From positions 124,001-188,000 of the forward strand of contig JAMLIS010000004.1 of assembly GCA_023954015.1 (NCBI GenBank): a stretch of DNA of 64,000 nt, written 5' to 3'. This document shows, piece after piece, positions 28,958-36,174 of this stretch (the first letter of the stretch is position 1; each line of letters opens with the position of its first letter). A program made the translations under genes and the position numbers. The notes below the pieces were generated by a model that was not told the origin of the DNA, ran no database searches, and saw only the letters and a list, made by a program, of their open reading frames with translations. Source of the stretch: Burkholderiaceae bacterium. GTDB taxonomy: Bacteria; Pseudomonadota; Gammaproteobacteria; Burkholderiales; Burkholderiaceae_E.

Positions 28958-30121
28958 TCACTCGATCTCGAATACGGTCCAGTCCTTCGCGCGCACGATC
29001 GCCGATCCGGCGGGATCCCAGCGCCAGACCCGGTAATACTGCTTCGTGCGGAAGTGGTTCGTCTTCGTCCACTCGATCGGCCCGCCGCGCAGGCCTTTCG
29101 TATCGACCTTCAGGCGGTTCATCGCGCCGACGAGCTTCGCGGGCGTGGCCGGCCAGCCGGTGTCGCGCAACGCCTGCTCGAGCACCATGCCGCTCACCCA
29201 CCCTTCGGCGAGCTGCTCGACCGCATGCGTGGCGCCTGCCTTCGTCGCCGCCTGCCGGATCTCCTCGTGCACCGGCAGCCTGTCCTGGAACAGCGCGTTC
29301 GCGCCGACGACATAGAAACCGCCGTCCTTCACCCGCGCGAGTTCGGGCTCGGCCTCGATATGCGCCCATGCGATGTAGCGCCCGTTCCATCCGAGCTTGC
29401 GCAGCGACTCCAGCGTCTTGATCTCGGTTACCCAGGGCGCCCACGAGTACGTCCAGTTCGCGCCCGCCTCCTTGATCTTCGTGGCGAAGGGCGTGTAGTC
29501 GGGCGTGGGCGGCGGCACGATCTCCTTGGAGACCGGCGTCATGCCGAGCTCCTTCGCCAGACCTTCGGCGTAGTCGATCTCGCCGCGCGAGACCGGGATC
29601 GCCATCGCCGTCAGGCCGAGCTTGACCGGCTCGGTGCTGTTCTCCTTCACGAAACCGAGCGCCATCCGGCTGTCGTAGCGCGCACCGAAGGCGGTGGAGC
29701 AGAACTGCAGCGGATCGGCCGGCGGAAACACCTCCTGCGGACACACCGCACCGGCGAAATACAGCGGAACGCCCGCGCGGCGTGTCTCGGCGACCATCGG
29801 CGCATAGGTCGACGAAGTCGCCACGTTCAGCACCATCGAGACCTTGTCCTGCGTGAGCAGCTTCTTGACGTCGGCCGCGGCCTTCGACGGCTCGCCCTGG
29901 TTGTCCTGCACCACCAGGCGGATCGGCTTGCCGCCGATGCCGCCCGCCGCGTTGAGGCGATCCACGTAGATGCGCAGCCCTTCGACCACCGGAGCGTAGG
30001 TGCCGGCCACCGGGCCGGTAAGCGCGCCGCTGATGCCCACGACGTAGGCGTCCTGTGCGACGGCGACCGCCCACGGGGCGGCTGCGAGAGCGAGCGCGAA
30101 CGTCCTTGAAACGATCCGCAT
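28958..30121 (-). CDS. Liv-type ABC substrate-binding protein 1
   Basis: 387-residue periplasmic receptor. The signal peptide, MRIVSRTFALALAAAPWAVA to about residue 22, is followed by YVVGISGALTGPVAGTYAPV. The fold markers RLNAAGGIGGKPIRLVVQDN and AADVKKLLTQDKVSMVL are present. ATG 30121 begins the signal peptide; the ATG six codons earlier is less likely. First gene of Liv cluster 1, downstream of the acyl-CoA ligase, with a stem-loop in between. Confidence 0.93.
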   Translation of the reverse strand: MRIVSRTFALALAAAPWAVAVAQDAYVVGISGALTGPVAGTYAPVVEGLRIYVDRLNAAGGIGGKPIRLVVQDNQGEPSKAAADVKKLLTQDKVSMVLNVATSSTYAPMVAETRRAGVPLYFAGAVCPQEVFPPADPLQFCSTAFGARYDSRMALGFVKENSTEPVKLGLTAMAIPVSRGEIDYAEGLAKELGMTPVSKEIVPPPTPDYTPFATKIKEAGANWTYSWAPWVTEIKTLESLRKLGWNGRYIAWAHIEAEPELARVKDGGFYVVGANALFQDRLPVHEEIRQAATKAGATHAVEQLAEGWVSGMVLEQALRDTGWPATPAKLVGAMNRLKVDTKGLRGGPIEWTKTNHFRTKQYYRVWRWDPAGSAIVRAKDWTVFEIE

Positions 30122-30163
30122 CGGGTCTTCCTCCTGCAATTTTCTCGTTGTCGTTCGATATCC

Positions 30164-30190
30164 GGTACGCCTACCCCCGGTCGGCGTACC
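30164..30190. other. Stem-loop between acyl-CoA ligase and binding-protein gene 1
   Basis: Perfect 8-bp arms GGTACGCC (30164-30171) and GGCGTACC (30183-30190) with an 11-base loop, eight bases past the acyl-CoA ligase stop. A weak A-rich run, not a T-tract, follows on the transcript strand. It may be a partial terminator or a stability hairpin ahead of the receptor gene. Confidence 0.5.
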
Positions 30191-30207
30191 AGGTCAGTCA
30201 GGTCAGT
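30190..30207. repeat. Tandem 9-bp duplication at the acyl-CoA ligase stop
   Basis: CAGGTCAGT occurs twice in direct succession (30190-30198 and 30199-30207). The copies straddle the TGA stop of the ligase gene. It looks like a small replication-slippage duplication without obvious function. Confidence 0.7.
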
Positions 30208-32087
30208 CCGGCCATGCTGCCTGCCACCAGCGCTTCCTCGCGATCGTCGTACATCGATTCGACCAGGTCGCGGAAGCGCTCGTACATCTGCTTGCGCTTG
30301 ACCTTGCGCGTCGGCGTGACCGGCTCGCCCTCCTCCTCGGGGTCGAGCGCCTTCGGCAGGACGCAGAAGCGCTTGATCTGCTCGACGCGCGCCAATCCGG
30401 CGTTGGCCCGATCGATCTCGGCCTGCAGGAGCTCGCGCACCTGCGGATGATGCGCGAGGCTGGTGAATCCGGTATAGGGAATCCCCCGCATTCGTGCCCA
30501 GTCGGACACCGCGTCGAAGTCGATCTCGACCAGCGCGCACAGATACTTGCGCGCATGCCCGAAGACCGCAATCTCGGCGACGTACGGACTGCCACGCACG
30601 AGGTTCTCGACGTAGGACGGCGAGATCGTTTTTCCACCGGCCGTCACGATGAAGTCTCGCACGCGATCGACGATGCGAAGCCTGCCGTCGATCCACGAGC
30701 CGGTGTCGCCCGTGCGCAGCCAGCCACGCTGGTCGAAGGCGGCGCGCGTACCTTCCTCGTCGCCCCAGTAGCCGACGAAGAGATCGGGCGAGCGAACGAG
30801 GATCTCGTCGTGCTCGCCGAGCTCCACGTCGACGCCGGGCGGCGGCGTGCCGACGTCGCCGGGGCGGGGAAAGGGGCCGGCCTGGCCGGCGATGATCGCG
30901 CCAGCAGTCTCGGTCTGGCCGTACATCTCGACCACGTTCACACCCCAGACCTGCCACAGCGCCATCGTCTCGGGCGGCAGCGGCGCGCCGCCCGAGACGA
31001 CGAGGCGCAATCGGTCGAAGCCCAGCTTCGACAGCGCCGGGCGAAAGACGGCCGCACGGGCCAGGCGCGCGGCGAGCGTGTCCGCGTTGTCGGCACGACC
31101 GTCCCATCGTGCTCGCGCCTGTCGGCGACCCGCGTGCATCGCGATTTCGTAGCAACGGCGCTTCAGCGGACTCGTGTTGCCCAATGCGATGAGCACCTGG
31201 GAAGCGAACTTCTGCAGATAGCGCGGAACGGTGAACAGCACCGTGGGCGCGACCTCGAACATCGTCGTCGGCATCTCGTCGAGGCTCTCGCCGATATGCG
31301 GAACGAGCGAGGACATGAGCGGAAGCGTGACGGCGACGTCGCGACCGAGCACGTGGCACAGCGGCAGGTAGATCACGGTGCGCTGCTCGCCCTGCGCGAT
31401 GACCGGGTAGTGCTCGACGATGCCGTAGGCTCCCGCGAGATGCGCGCCGTGCGCGACGAGCGCGCCTTTCGGGTTGCCGGTCGTGCCCGAGGTGTAGACA
31501 ATGAACGCGGGATCGGCAGCCGAGAGCTCGCCGGCCATCGACGCGAGCGTCCCGACGTCACCGTGGTGACCGTCGACCAGTTCCCGATACGGCAACAGCC
31601 GCACATCGTCGTACGCGAACATCGCGTCGGTATCGACGACGACGATGCGCCGCAGCTCCGCAAGCCGCTGCGCGATCGGCAGGATCTTGTCGACGTACTC
31701 CTGGTTCTCGGCGACGAACAGGCAGGCGCCGCCATCGCGCATCTGGTACTCGAGCTCGGCCTGCGAGGCGGTGGGGTATATGCCGTAGACGATCGCGCCT
31801 GCCGCCTGTGCGGCCAGGTCGACGACGATCCACTCCTCGCACGGATCGCCCATGATCGCGACGCGATCGCCCTTGCGCACGCCGAGCGATCGCAGCGCCG
31901 CGGCGCATCGCGCAACCATCGCTGCGAGTTGCGTGAAGCTTCGCTCGCGGTACAGGCCGAGATCCTTCGAGCGCAACGCGACGGCATCGGGCGTCGCCCG
32001 CGCGCGTTCGACGAGCAGACGCGGTGCCGTCCATTCGCGAAGGGTACGGGCGTCGATCGCGAACACCGGCGAGGAAGCTGCACGCAT
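30198..32087 (-). CDS. Long-chain-type AMP-forming acyl-CoA ligase
   Basis: 629-residue ANL-family ligase of the long FadD15/FAA type. The phosphate loop is VYTSGTTGNPKGA, the adenine site is EMYGQTETAG, the hinge is GWLRTGDTGSWIDG and the terminal lysine motif is TPTRKVKRKQMYE. It is about 100 residues longer than the second ligase of the array, as usual for this subgroup. The ATG at 32087 lies just past a promoter with an embedded CTATAG operator, and it is the first gene of the minus-strand array. Substrate could be a fatty or aromatic acid. Confidence 0.92.
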   Translation of the reverse strand: MRAASSPVFAIDARTLREWTAPRLLVERARATPDAVALRSKDLGLYRERSFTQLAAMVARCAAALRSLGVRKGDRVAIMGDPCEEWIVVDLAAQAAGAIVYGIYPTASQAELEYQMRDGGACLFVAENQEYVDKILPIAQRLAELRRIVVVDTDAMFAYDDVRLLPYRELVDGHHGDVGTLASMAGELSAADPAFIVYTSGTTGNPKGALVAHGAHLAGAYGIVEHYPVIAQGEQRTVIYLPLCHVLGRDVAVTLPLMSSLVPHIGESLDEMPTTMFEVAPTVLFTVPRYLQKFASQVLIALGNTSPLKRRCYEIAMHAGRRQARARWDGRADNADTLAARLARAAVFRPALSKLGFDRLRLVVSGGAPLPPETMALWQVWGVNVVEMYGQTETAGAIIAGQAGPFPRPGDVGTPPPGVDVELGEHDEILVRSPDLFVGYWGDEEGTRAAFDQRGWLRTGDTGSWIDGRLRIVDRVRDFIVTAGGKTISPSYVENLVRGSPYVAEIAVFGHARKYLCALVEIDFDAVSDWARMRGIPYTGFTSLAHHPQVRELLQAEIDRANAGLARVEQIKRFCVLPKALDPEEEGEPVTPTRKVKRKQMYERFRDLVESMYDDREEALVAGSMAGLT

Positions 32088-32115
32088 CTCGGATCCGATA
32101 CGCAGGTGGACGGGG

Positions 32116-32144
32116 ATCGTCTATTATTCTATAGAATGTGTCAA
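32116..32144 (-). promoter_or_regulatory. Promoter of the minus-strand array (acyl-CoA ligase)
   Basis: Minus-strand -35 TTGACA (32139-32144, a perfect match), a 17-base spacer and a weak -10 GACGAT (32116-32121), giving a start near 32109 and a short leader before the ATG at 32087. The tetR stop codon overlaps the -35. The CTATAG operator fills the spacer, so a bound repressor would block RNA polymerase. Confidence 0.65.
32119..32137. promoter_or_regulatory. Operator O1, CTATAG-type, likely TetR site
   Basis: GTCTATTATTCTATAGAAT, containing the perfect 12-bp palindrome ATTCTATAGAAT (32126-32137). Fifteen of nineteen positions match the second copy at 32901-32919 in the same orientation. The adjacent TetR-family gene is the obvious candidate regulator; that assignment is inference. 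Confidence 0.7.
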
Positions 32145-32842
32145 GCTGGGCGGCGTGCGCGCCTCTTCGCGGCCGAACCGCCGCTCCCGCGTGCTGCATC
32201 CGACACGACGCCTGCGCACAGCAACTCGCTGAAGTTCGAGGCGATCGTCCCCAGGTCCAGGCCCGGTTCCCGTCCGTACCACGCAGCGGCCGAGTTGCAC
32301 AACGCAAGCAGCGCGAGCGCCGCAAGCCGGCAATGCAGGTCGTCGCGCAGTTCGCGCGAGGCGACGCCGGCCTCGAAGATTCCCTGGATGATCGCTTCGT
32401 AGCGCGCCGAGAGCCGTCCGATCCGTCGACGCGCTGCGTCGGACAGGTGCTGTCGTTCGCTCAGGAACACGCGCACGAAATCGTGCTTCTCCGAAGTGGC
32501 GCGCAGGTGGCTTCCGATCACCAGCGACAGGCGATCGCACGCGGTGCCCGGTGCACGCGCGGCCGCCGAAGCGTGCTCGATGAAACCCTCGACGCCGCGC
32601 TGGCAGATCGCCTCGAGCGCATCCTCCTTCGACGTGAAATAGTAGTAGAGGCTTGCCTGCCGGATATGCAAGCGGTCGGCGATGTCCTGCGTCGTGGCAC
32701 CGTGGTAACCGCGCTGGGCGAAGACGGCCGCGGCCGCCTCGATCACTTCGTCGGCCCGCTTGCGCGGACTGCGGGCGGAGCGGCGCGGCAGGCGCGCTGA
32801 AACGGGGGGCGACTTCGCCTCGGGGCGCGGTTGCGTGGCCAA
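32141..32842 (-). CDS. TetR family transcriptional regulator
   Basis: 233-residue repressor-type protein. The helix-turn-helix lies about residues 30-75 (VIEAAAAVFAQRGYHGATTQ, then DIADRLHIRQASLYYYFTSK), followed by a helical ligand-binding domain. The start is TTG at 32842 with AAGGTGA five bases upstream. The C-terminal 20 residues are Arg/Ala-rich. It lies between the plus-strand Rieske/corrinoid operon and the minus-strand ligase/transport array, and near-identical operators are found in both promoters, so it probably controls both and itself. An acyl-CoA or aromatic effector is likely for such a position but unproven. Confidence 0.93.
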   Translation of the reverse strand: MATQPRPEAKSPPVSARLPRRSARSPRKRADEVIEAAAAVFAQRGYHGATTQDIADRLHIRQASLYYYFTSKEDALEAICQRGVEGFIEHASAAARAPGTACDRLSLVIGSHLRATSEKHDFVRVFLSERQHLSDAARRRIGRLSARYEAIIQGIFEAGVASRELRDDLHCRLAALALLALCNSAAAWYGREPGLDLGTIASNFSELLCAGVVSDAARGSGGSAAKRRARRPA

Positions 32843-32894
32843 GCGTCACCTTCGCTGCGGGGATGCGGGCGAGCATGGTAACCGCAGATCTCCG

Positions 32895-32923
32895 TTGTTT
32901 GTCTATCAATCTATAGATATAAT
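32895..32923 (+). promoter_or_regulatory. Promoter of the Rieske/corrinoid operon
   Basis: -35 TTGTTT (32895-32900), exactly 17 bases of spacer, and a perfect -10 TATAAT (32918-32923). The predicted start is near 32930, some 47 bases before the GTG at 32977. The spacer is occupied almost completely by the CTATAG operator, a textbook repressor arrangement. Confidence 0.75.
32901..32919. promoter_or_regulatory. Operator O2, CTATAG-type, likely TetR site
   Basis: GTCTATCAATCTATAGATA, with the perfect 10-bp palindrome ATCTATAGAT (32909-32918). It aligns with O1 as GTCTAT-Y-A-W-TCTATAGA. It lies between the divergently transcribed tetR and Rieske genes, so it could serve autoregulation as well as repression of the operon. 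Confidence 0.7.
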
Positions 32924-32976
32924 AACGACCGTAGACGGCTAAAGCCCCGACCGCCCACCCCGAAACGGAGCCCGAC

Positions 32977-34041
32977 GTGAAATTCCTCCGCAACGCGTGG
33001 TACGCCGCCGGATGGTCCGGCGAAGTCGCCCCCCGATCGGCGCTGCGGCGCACGCTGCTCGACGAGACGATCGCGCTGTTTCGCGACGAAGCCGGCGCGG
33101 TGCACGCGATCGCCGACCGCTGTCCGCATCGCTTCGCCCCGCTCTCGCTCGGCAAGGTCGTCGGCGACGCGCTGCAGTGCCCGTATCACGGACTGCGATT
33201 CGACGGCAGCGGGCAATGCGTGCACAACCCGCACGGCAACGGAACGGTTCCCAAGGCCGCCCGCGTGAATGCCTACCCGCTCGTCGAGCGCCACGGTGCA
33301 GCCTGGATCTGGATGGGCGACCCGGCGCGGGCCGACCCGGCGTCGATCCCCGATTTCAGCCTGTTCGACGAAGACCGCAATTACGTCGGCAGGGGATACC
33401 TGCGTGTCGCGGCCAACTACCGCTTCGGCACCGACAACATCATGGACCTCAGCCATATCGCATACGTGCACGGGCAGAGCCTGGGGAGCGACGACATGCA
33501 ACGCTCCGAGAGCAGCAGCGAGCAGAACGGGCACACGATCTGGTCGAGGCGACGAAACTACGGCGAAAAGCTGCCGCCCGCCGTCCTGGGCCATTACCGT
33601 TCGAAGCCCGACGCGCTGTGGGATCGCTCCTTCGATGTTCGATGGGATCCGCCTGCCTCGCTGCTGCTGCTCGTCGGCGGCGTGCCGAGCGGGCAATCGC
33701 CCGAAGACAAGCGGCCGCTGCCGTTCGCGCATCTCTTCACGCCGGAAACCGCGACGACCTCGCACTACTGGTTCGCGGCGAGCTATCCGAAGGAACTCGG
33801 CCCGAAATACGAAGCGCGAGCGCAGGAGGCCTTGGCCTTTCTCGCCGGGCCCTTCGAACGCGAGGATCTGCCGATGCTGCAGGCGCAGCAGTGCGCCGTG
33901 GGCGATCGCGACTTCTGGGACCTGAAACCGGTGATGCTCGCCGGCGACGCCGCAGCCGTTCGCGCCCGGCGCCTGCTCGACAAGCTGATCGAGGACGAGC
34001 GCGACGCGCTTCACGTGCAGCCTGCCTTCGCCGTCGGTTGA
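32977..34041 (+). CDS. Rieske non-heme iron oxygenase, VanA-like
   Basis: 354-residue oxygenase component like vanillate O-demethylase VanA and related ring-hydroxylating alpha subunits. The Rieske [2Fe-2S] ligands are Cys49-His51 and Cys68-x2-His71. The mononuclear iron site is NIMDLSHIAYVH, with His159 and His164. The start is GTG 32977 with GGAG six bases upstream. No reductase (VanB-like) gene is adjacent, so electrons must come from elsewhere. It needs oxygen, yet it leads an operon of corrinoid methyl-transfer genes; metVF starts five bases after its stop. Demethylation of a methoxylated aromatic is the best guess. Confidence 0.9.
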   Translation: MKFLRNAWYAAGWSGEVAPRSALRRTLLDETIALFRDEAGAVHAIADRCPHRFAPLSLGKVVGDALQCPYHGLRFDGSGQCVHNPHGNGTVPKAARVNAYPLVERHGAAWIWMGDPARADPASIPDFSLFDEDRNYVGRGYLRVAANYRFGTDNIMDLSHIAYVHGQSLGSDDMQRSESSSEQNGHTIWSRRRNYGEKLPPAVLGHYRSKPDALWDRSFDVRWDPPASLLLLVGGVPSGQSPEDKRPLPFAHLFTPETATTSHYWFAASYPKELGPKYEARAQEALAFLAGPFEREDLPMLQAQQCAVGDRDFWDLKPVMLAGDAAAVRARRLLDKLIEDERDALHVQPAFAVG

Positions 34042-34045
34042 TCCG

Positions 34046-35491
34046 ATGCTTGCGCTGCGCCGATGGTCGGTGCGTCGAGCACATGCGCTGTGGCAGTTCT
34101 GGCGCACCCTCGCCGGGCGAGCACCGCGATTCGCGCCGCTCGTGCACCGCGTCGGCCGCGCGCCAAGCGAATCGCTGCTACGCCCGCTCGAACGCGCCGC
34201 GAAGGGGCTTTTCTTCGATTGCCGGATGTGCGGTCAGTGCGTGCTCTCGTCCACCGGGATGGCCTGCCCGATGAACTGTCCGAAGCGGATGCGCAACGGG
34301 CCTTGCGGCGGCGTTCGCGAGGACGGCGGCTGCGAGGTGAAGCCCACGATGCGCTGCGTCTGGCTCGAGGCGCTCGACGGGCAGAAGGCGATCGCCTCGG
34401 GGGGGAACGATGCGGCGGCGACGCGAATTCTTCCGCCGCTCGATCATTCTCGCCGCGAATCCTCGACCTGGCTGCAGGCGATCTGCGATGCGTCTTCCCC
34501 GGGGACGCCGCAGGAGCGCGCCTCGTCGACGCAACAAGGCATTCACGAACCGGTAGCAACGGGTGACTTCGAGGAAGCGTGCCGCTCGAAGCGGATCGTC
34601 GTCACCGTCGAGGTGGCGCCGCCCGATTCCGGCGACCCGGCGGCGCTCGTGCGCCGCGCAGCACATTTCGACGGACTGGTGGATGCGATCAACATCACCG
34701 ACGGCGCCGGCGGCAATTGCCACATGTCGAGCGCGGCGGCCGCGGCCGTTCTCGCGGCCAACGGACGCACTCCGGTCTGCCAGGTCGCCTGCCGCGACCG
34801 AAACCGCATCGCGATCCAGGGCGACCTGCTCGGCGCTGCCGCGCTCGGGGTGCGCAACGTGCTGTGCCTCACCGGCGACGACGTCAGTCGCGGCGACCAT
34901 CCGCAGGCACGCCCCGTGTTCGACCTCGACGCAGTATCGTTGCTCGACATCGCGCGCAACATGTCCGAGCGCGGCGAGTTCGCGTCGGGGCGTCGGATCG
35001 AGGCGATGCCGCGACTGTTCCTGGGCGCGACCGCGAATCCCTTCGTGCCGCCGTATCGCGATCGGGTGTCGAATCTCGAGAAGAAGATCGACGCCGGCGC
35101 GCGCTTCGTGCAGACGCAGTTCTGCTTCGACGTCGCCGCGCTCGCCGATTTCATGCGCGAGGTGCGCGCACGCGAACTGCACCGGCGCTGCACCATCCTC
35201 GTCGGCGTCGGCACGCTGGCCAGCGCCCGCGCGCTGCGCTGGATGGCGGCAAACGTGCCCGGCGTGCACGTTCCGGAGCCGCTGTTGCATCGCATCGAGG
35301 GCGCCGCCGACCAGAAGACCGAGGCTCGACGGATCTGCCTCGAGACGATCGAGGCGGTGCTCGACATCGACGGCGTGCGCGGGGTGCACCTGATGGGGCA
35401 CCGCAACGAAGAGGTTCTTGCTGGAATCATCGTCGCGTCCGGACTGCGCGAACGATCGCCGGCTCGGGCCGCATCACTGAAGCCCGCATGA
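34046..35491 (+). CDS. MetV-MetF fusion, methylenetetrahydrofolate reductase
   Basis: 481 residues in two parts. Residues about 50-110 form a cysteine-rich domain (Cys 59, 62, 65, 74, 78, 87, 96, 104; CRMCGQC and GPCGG) matching the MetV-like zinc/Fe-S domain known as the MTHFR C-terminal family. Residues about 180-470 are a MetF TIM barrel (NITDGAGGNCHMSS; ASARALRWM). In acetogens MetV and MetF are separate proteins; here they are joined, MetV first. It would interconvert methyl- and methylene-tetrahydrofolate and feed methyl groups from demethylation into C1 metabolism. The stop overlaps an upstream ATG of the next gene. Confidence 0.87.
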   Translation: MLALRRWSVRRAHALWQFWRTLAGRAPRFAPLVHRVGRAPSESLLRPLERAAKGLFFDCRMCGQCVLSSTGMACPMNCPKRMRNGPCGGVREDGGCEVKPTMRCVWLEALDGQKAIASGGNDAAATRILPPLDHSRRESSTWLQAICDASSPGTPQERASSTQQGIHEPVATGDFEEACRSKRIVVTVEVAPPDSGDPAALVRRAAHFDGLVDAINITDGAGGNCHMSSAAAAAVLAANGRTPVCQVACRDRNRIAIQGDLLGAAALGVRNVLCLTGDDVSRGDHPQARPVFDLDAVSLLDIARNMSERGEFASGRRIEAMPRLFLGATANPFVPPYRDRVSNLEKKIDAGARFVQTQFCFDVAALADFMREVRARELHRRCTILVGVGTLASARALRWMAANVPGVHVPEPLLHRIEGAADQKTEARRICLETIEAVLDIDGVRGVHLMGHRNEEVLAGIIVASGLRERSPARAASLKPA

Positions 35492-35511
35492 ACCGGGCGC
35501 TGGAGAAACCC

Positions 35512-36174
35512 ATGGACGAACCGAAAATCGCGGAACGACGACTGGTCGAGCATCTGGCCGACATGAACGAGGACGAGGCGCTCGCCCTGGCAAGGCGCAT
35601 GCTCCTCGAAGAAAACGCCGACCCGCTGCACGTGCTCGCGCTGTGCCGCGAAGCGATGGACCTCGTCGGCAAGCGCTTCGAGGAGGGCGAATACTTCCTG
35701 CCCGAACTGGTGCTCGCCGGCGAGATGCTCGAGACGATCGGAGCGATCGCCAAACCGCTGATCGTGAACGGCCCCGGGCAGGAGCCGGCGAAGCACGGCA
35801 AGGTGCTGATCGGCACCGTCCACGGCGACCTGCACGACATCGGCAAGAACATCGTCTCCTTCATGCTAGACATCAACGGCTTCGAAGTGCGGGACATCGG
35901 CATCGACGTGCCCGCCGAGCGCTTCGTCGACGAGATTCGCAGCTGGCGACCCGACGTCGTCGGGCTTTCGGGCTTCCTCACGCTGGCCTTCGACTCGATG
36001 AAGGAGACGGTCGAGGCGATCGAATCGGCCGGCCTGCGCGATTCGGTGCGCATCATGGTCGGAGGCGGCCAGGTCGACGAGACGGTGCGCGGGCACGCGC
36101 GCGCCGATGCATTCGGCACCAATGCGGTCGAAGCGGTGGGGCTGTGCAAGGAATGGATGGAGGTACCGGGATGA
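35512..36174 (+). CDS. Corrinoid protein, MtvC/MtaC-like
   Basis: 220-residue methyl-carrying corrinoid protein. Residues 1-90 are the helical cap (MNEDEALALARRMLLEENAD; VGKRFEEGEYFLPELVLAG). The cobalamin-binding Rossmann part follows with the base-off motif GTVHGDLHDIGKNI, which gives Asp106, His108 and Gly111, the histidine being the lower cobalt ligand. Next come GLSGFLT and VGGGQV. ATG 35512 is preferred for its GGAGA six to seven bases upstream; ATG 35488, overlapping the metVF stop, is possible. The next gene starts in an ATGA overlap. Confidence 0.95.
   Translation: MDEPKIAERRLVEHLADMNEDEALALARRMLLEENADPLHVLALCREAMDLVGKRFEEGEYFLPELVLAGEMLETIGAIAKPLIVNGPGQEPAKHGKVLIGTVHGDLHDIGKNIVSFMLDINGFEVRDIGIDVPAERFVDEIRSWRPDVVGLSGFLTLAFDSMKETVEAIESAGLRDSVRIMVGGGQVDETVRGHARADAFGTNAVEAVGLCKEWMEVPG

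Noticed and set aside
28958..30121. Assigning the Liv receptors to branched-chain amino acids
   Set aside because: The fold is right, but in aromatic-degrading Proteobacteria this family often binds aromatic acids, and gene context favours that, so no ligand is named.
32843..32976. Cobalamin riboswitch ahead of the corrinoid operon
   Set aside because: The gap is only 134 bases, most of it promoter and operator. No B12-box-like conserved segment was recognised.
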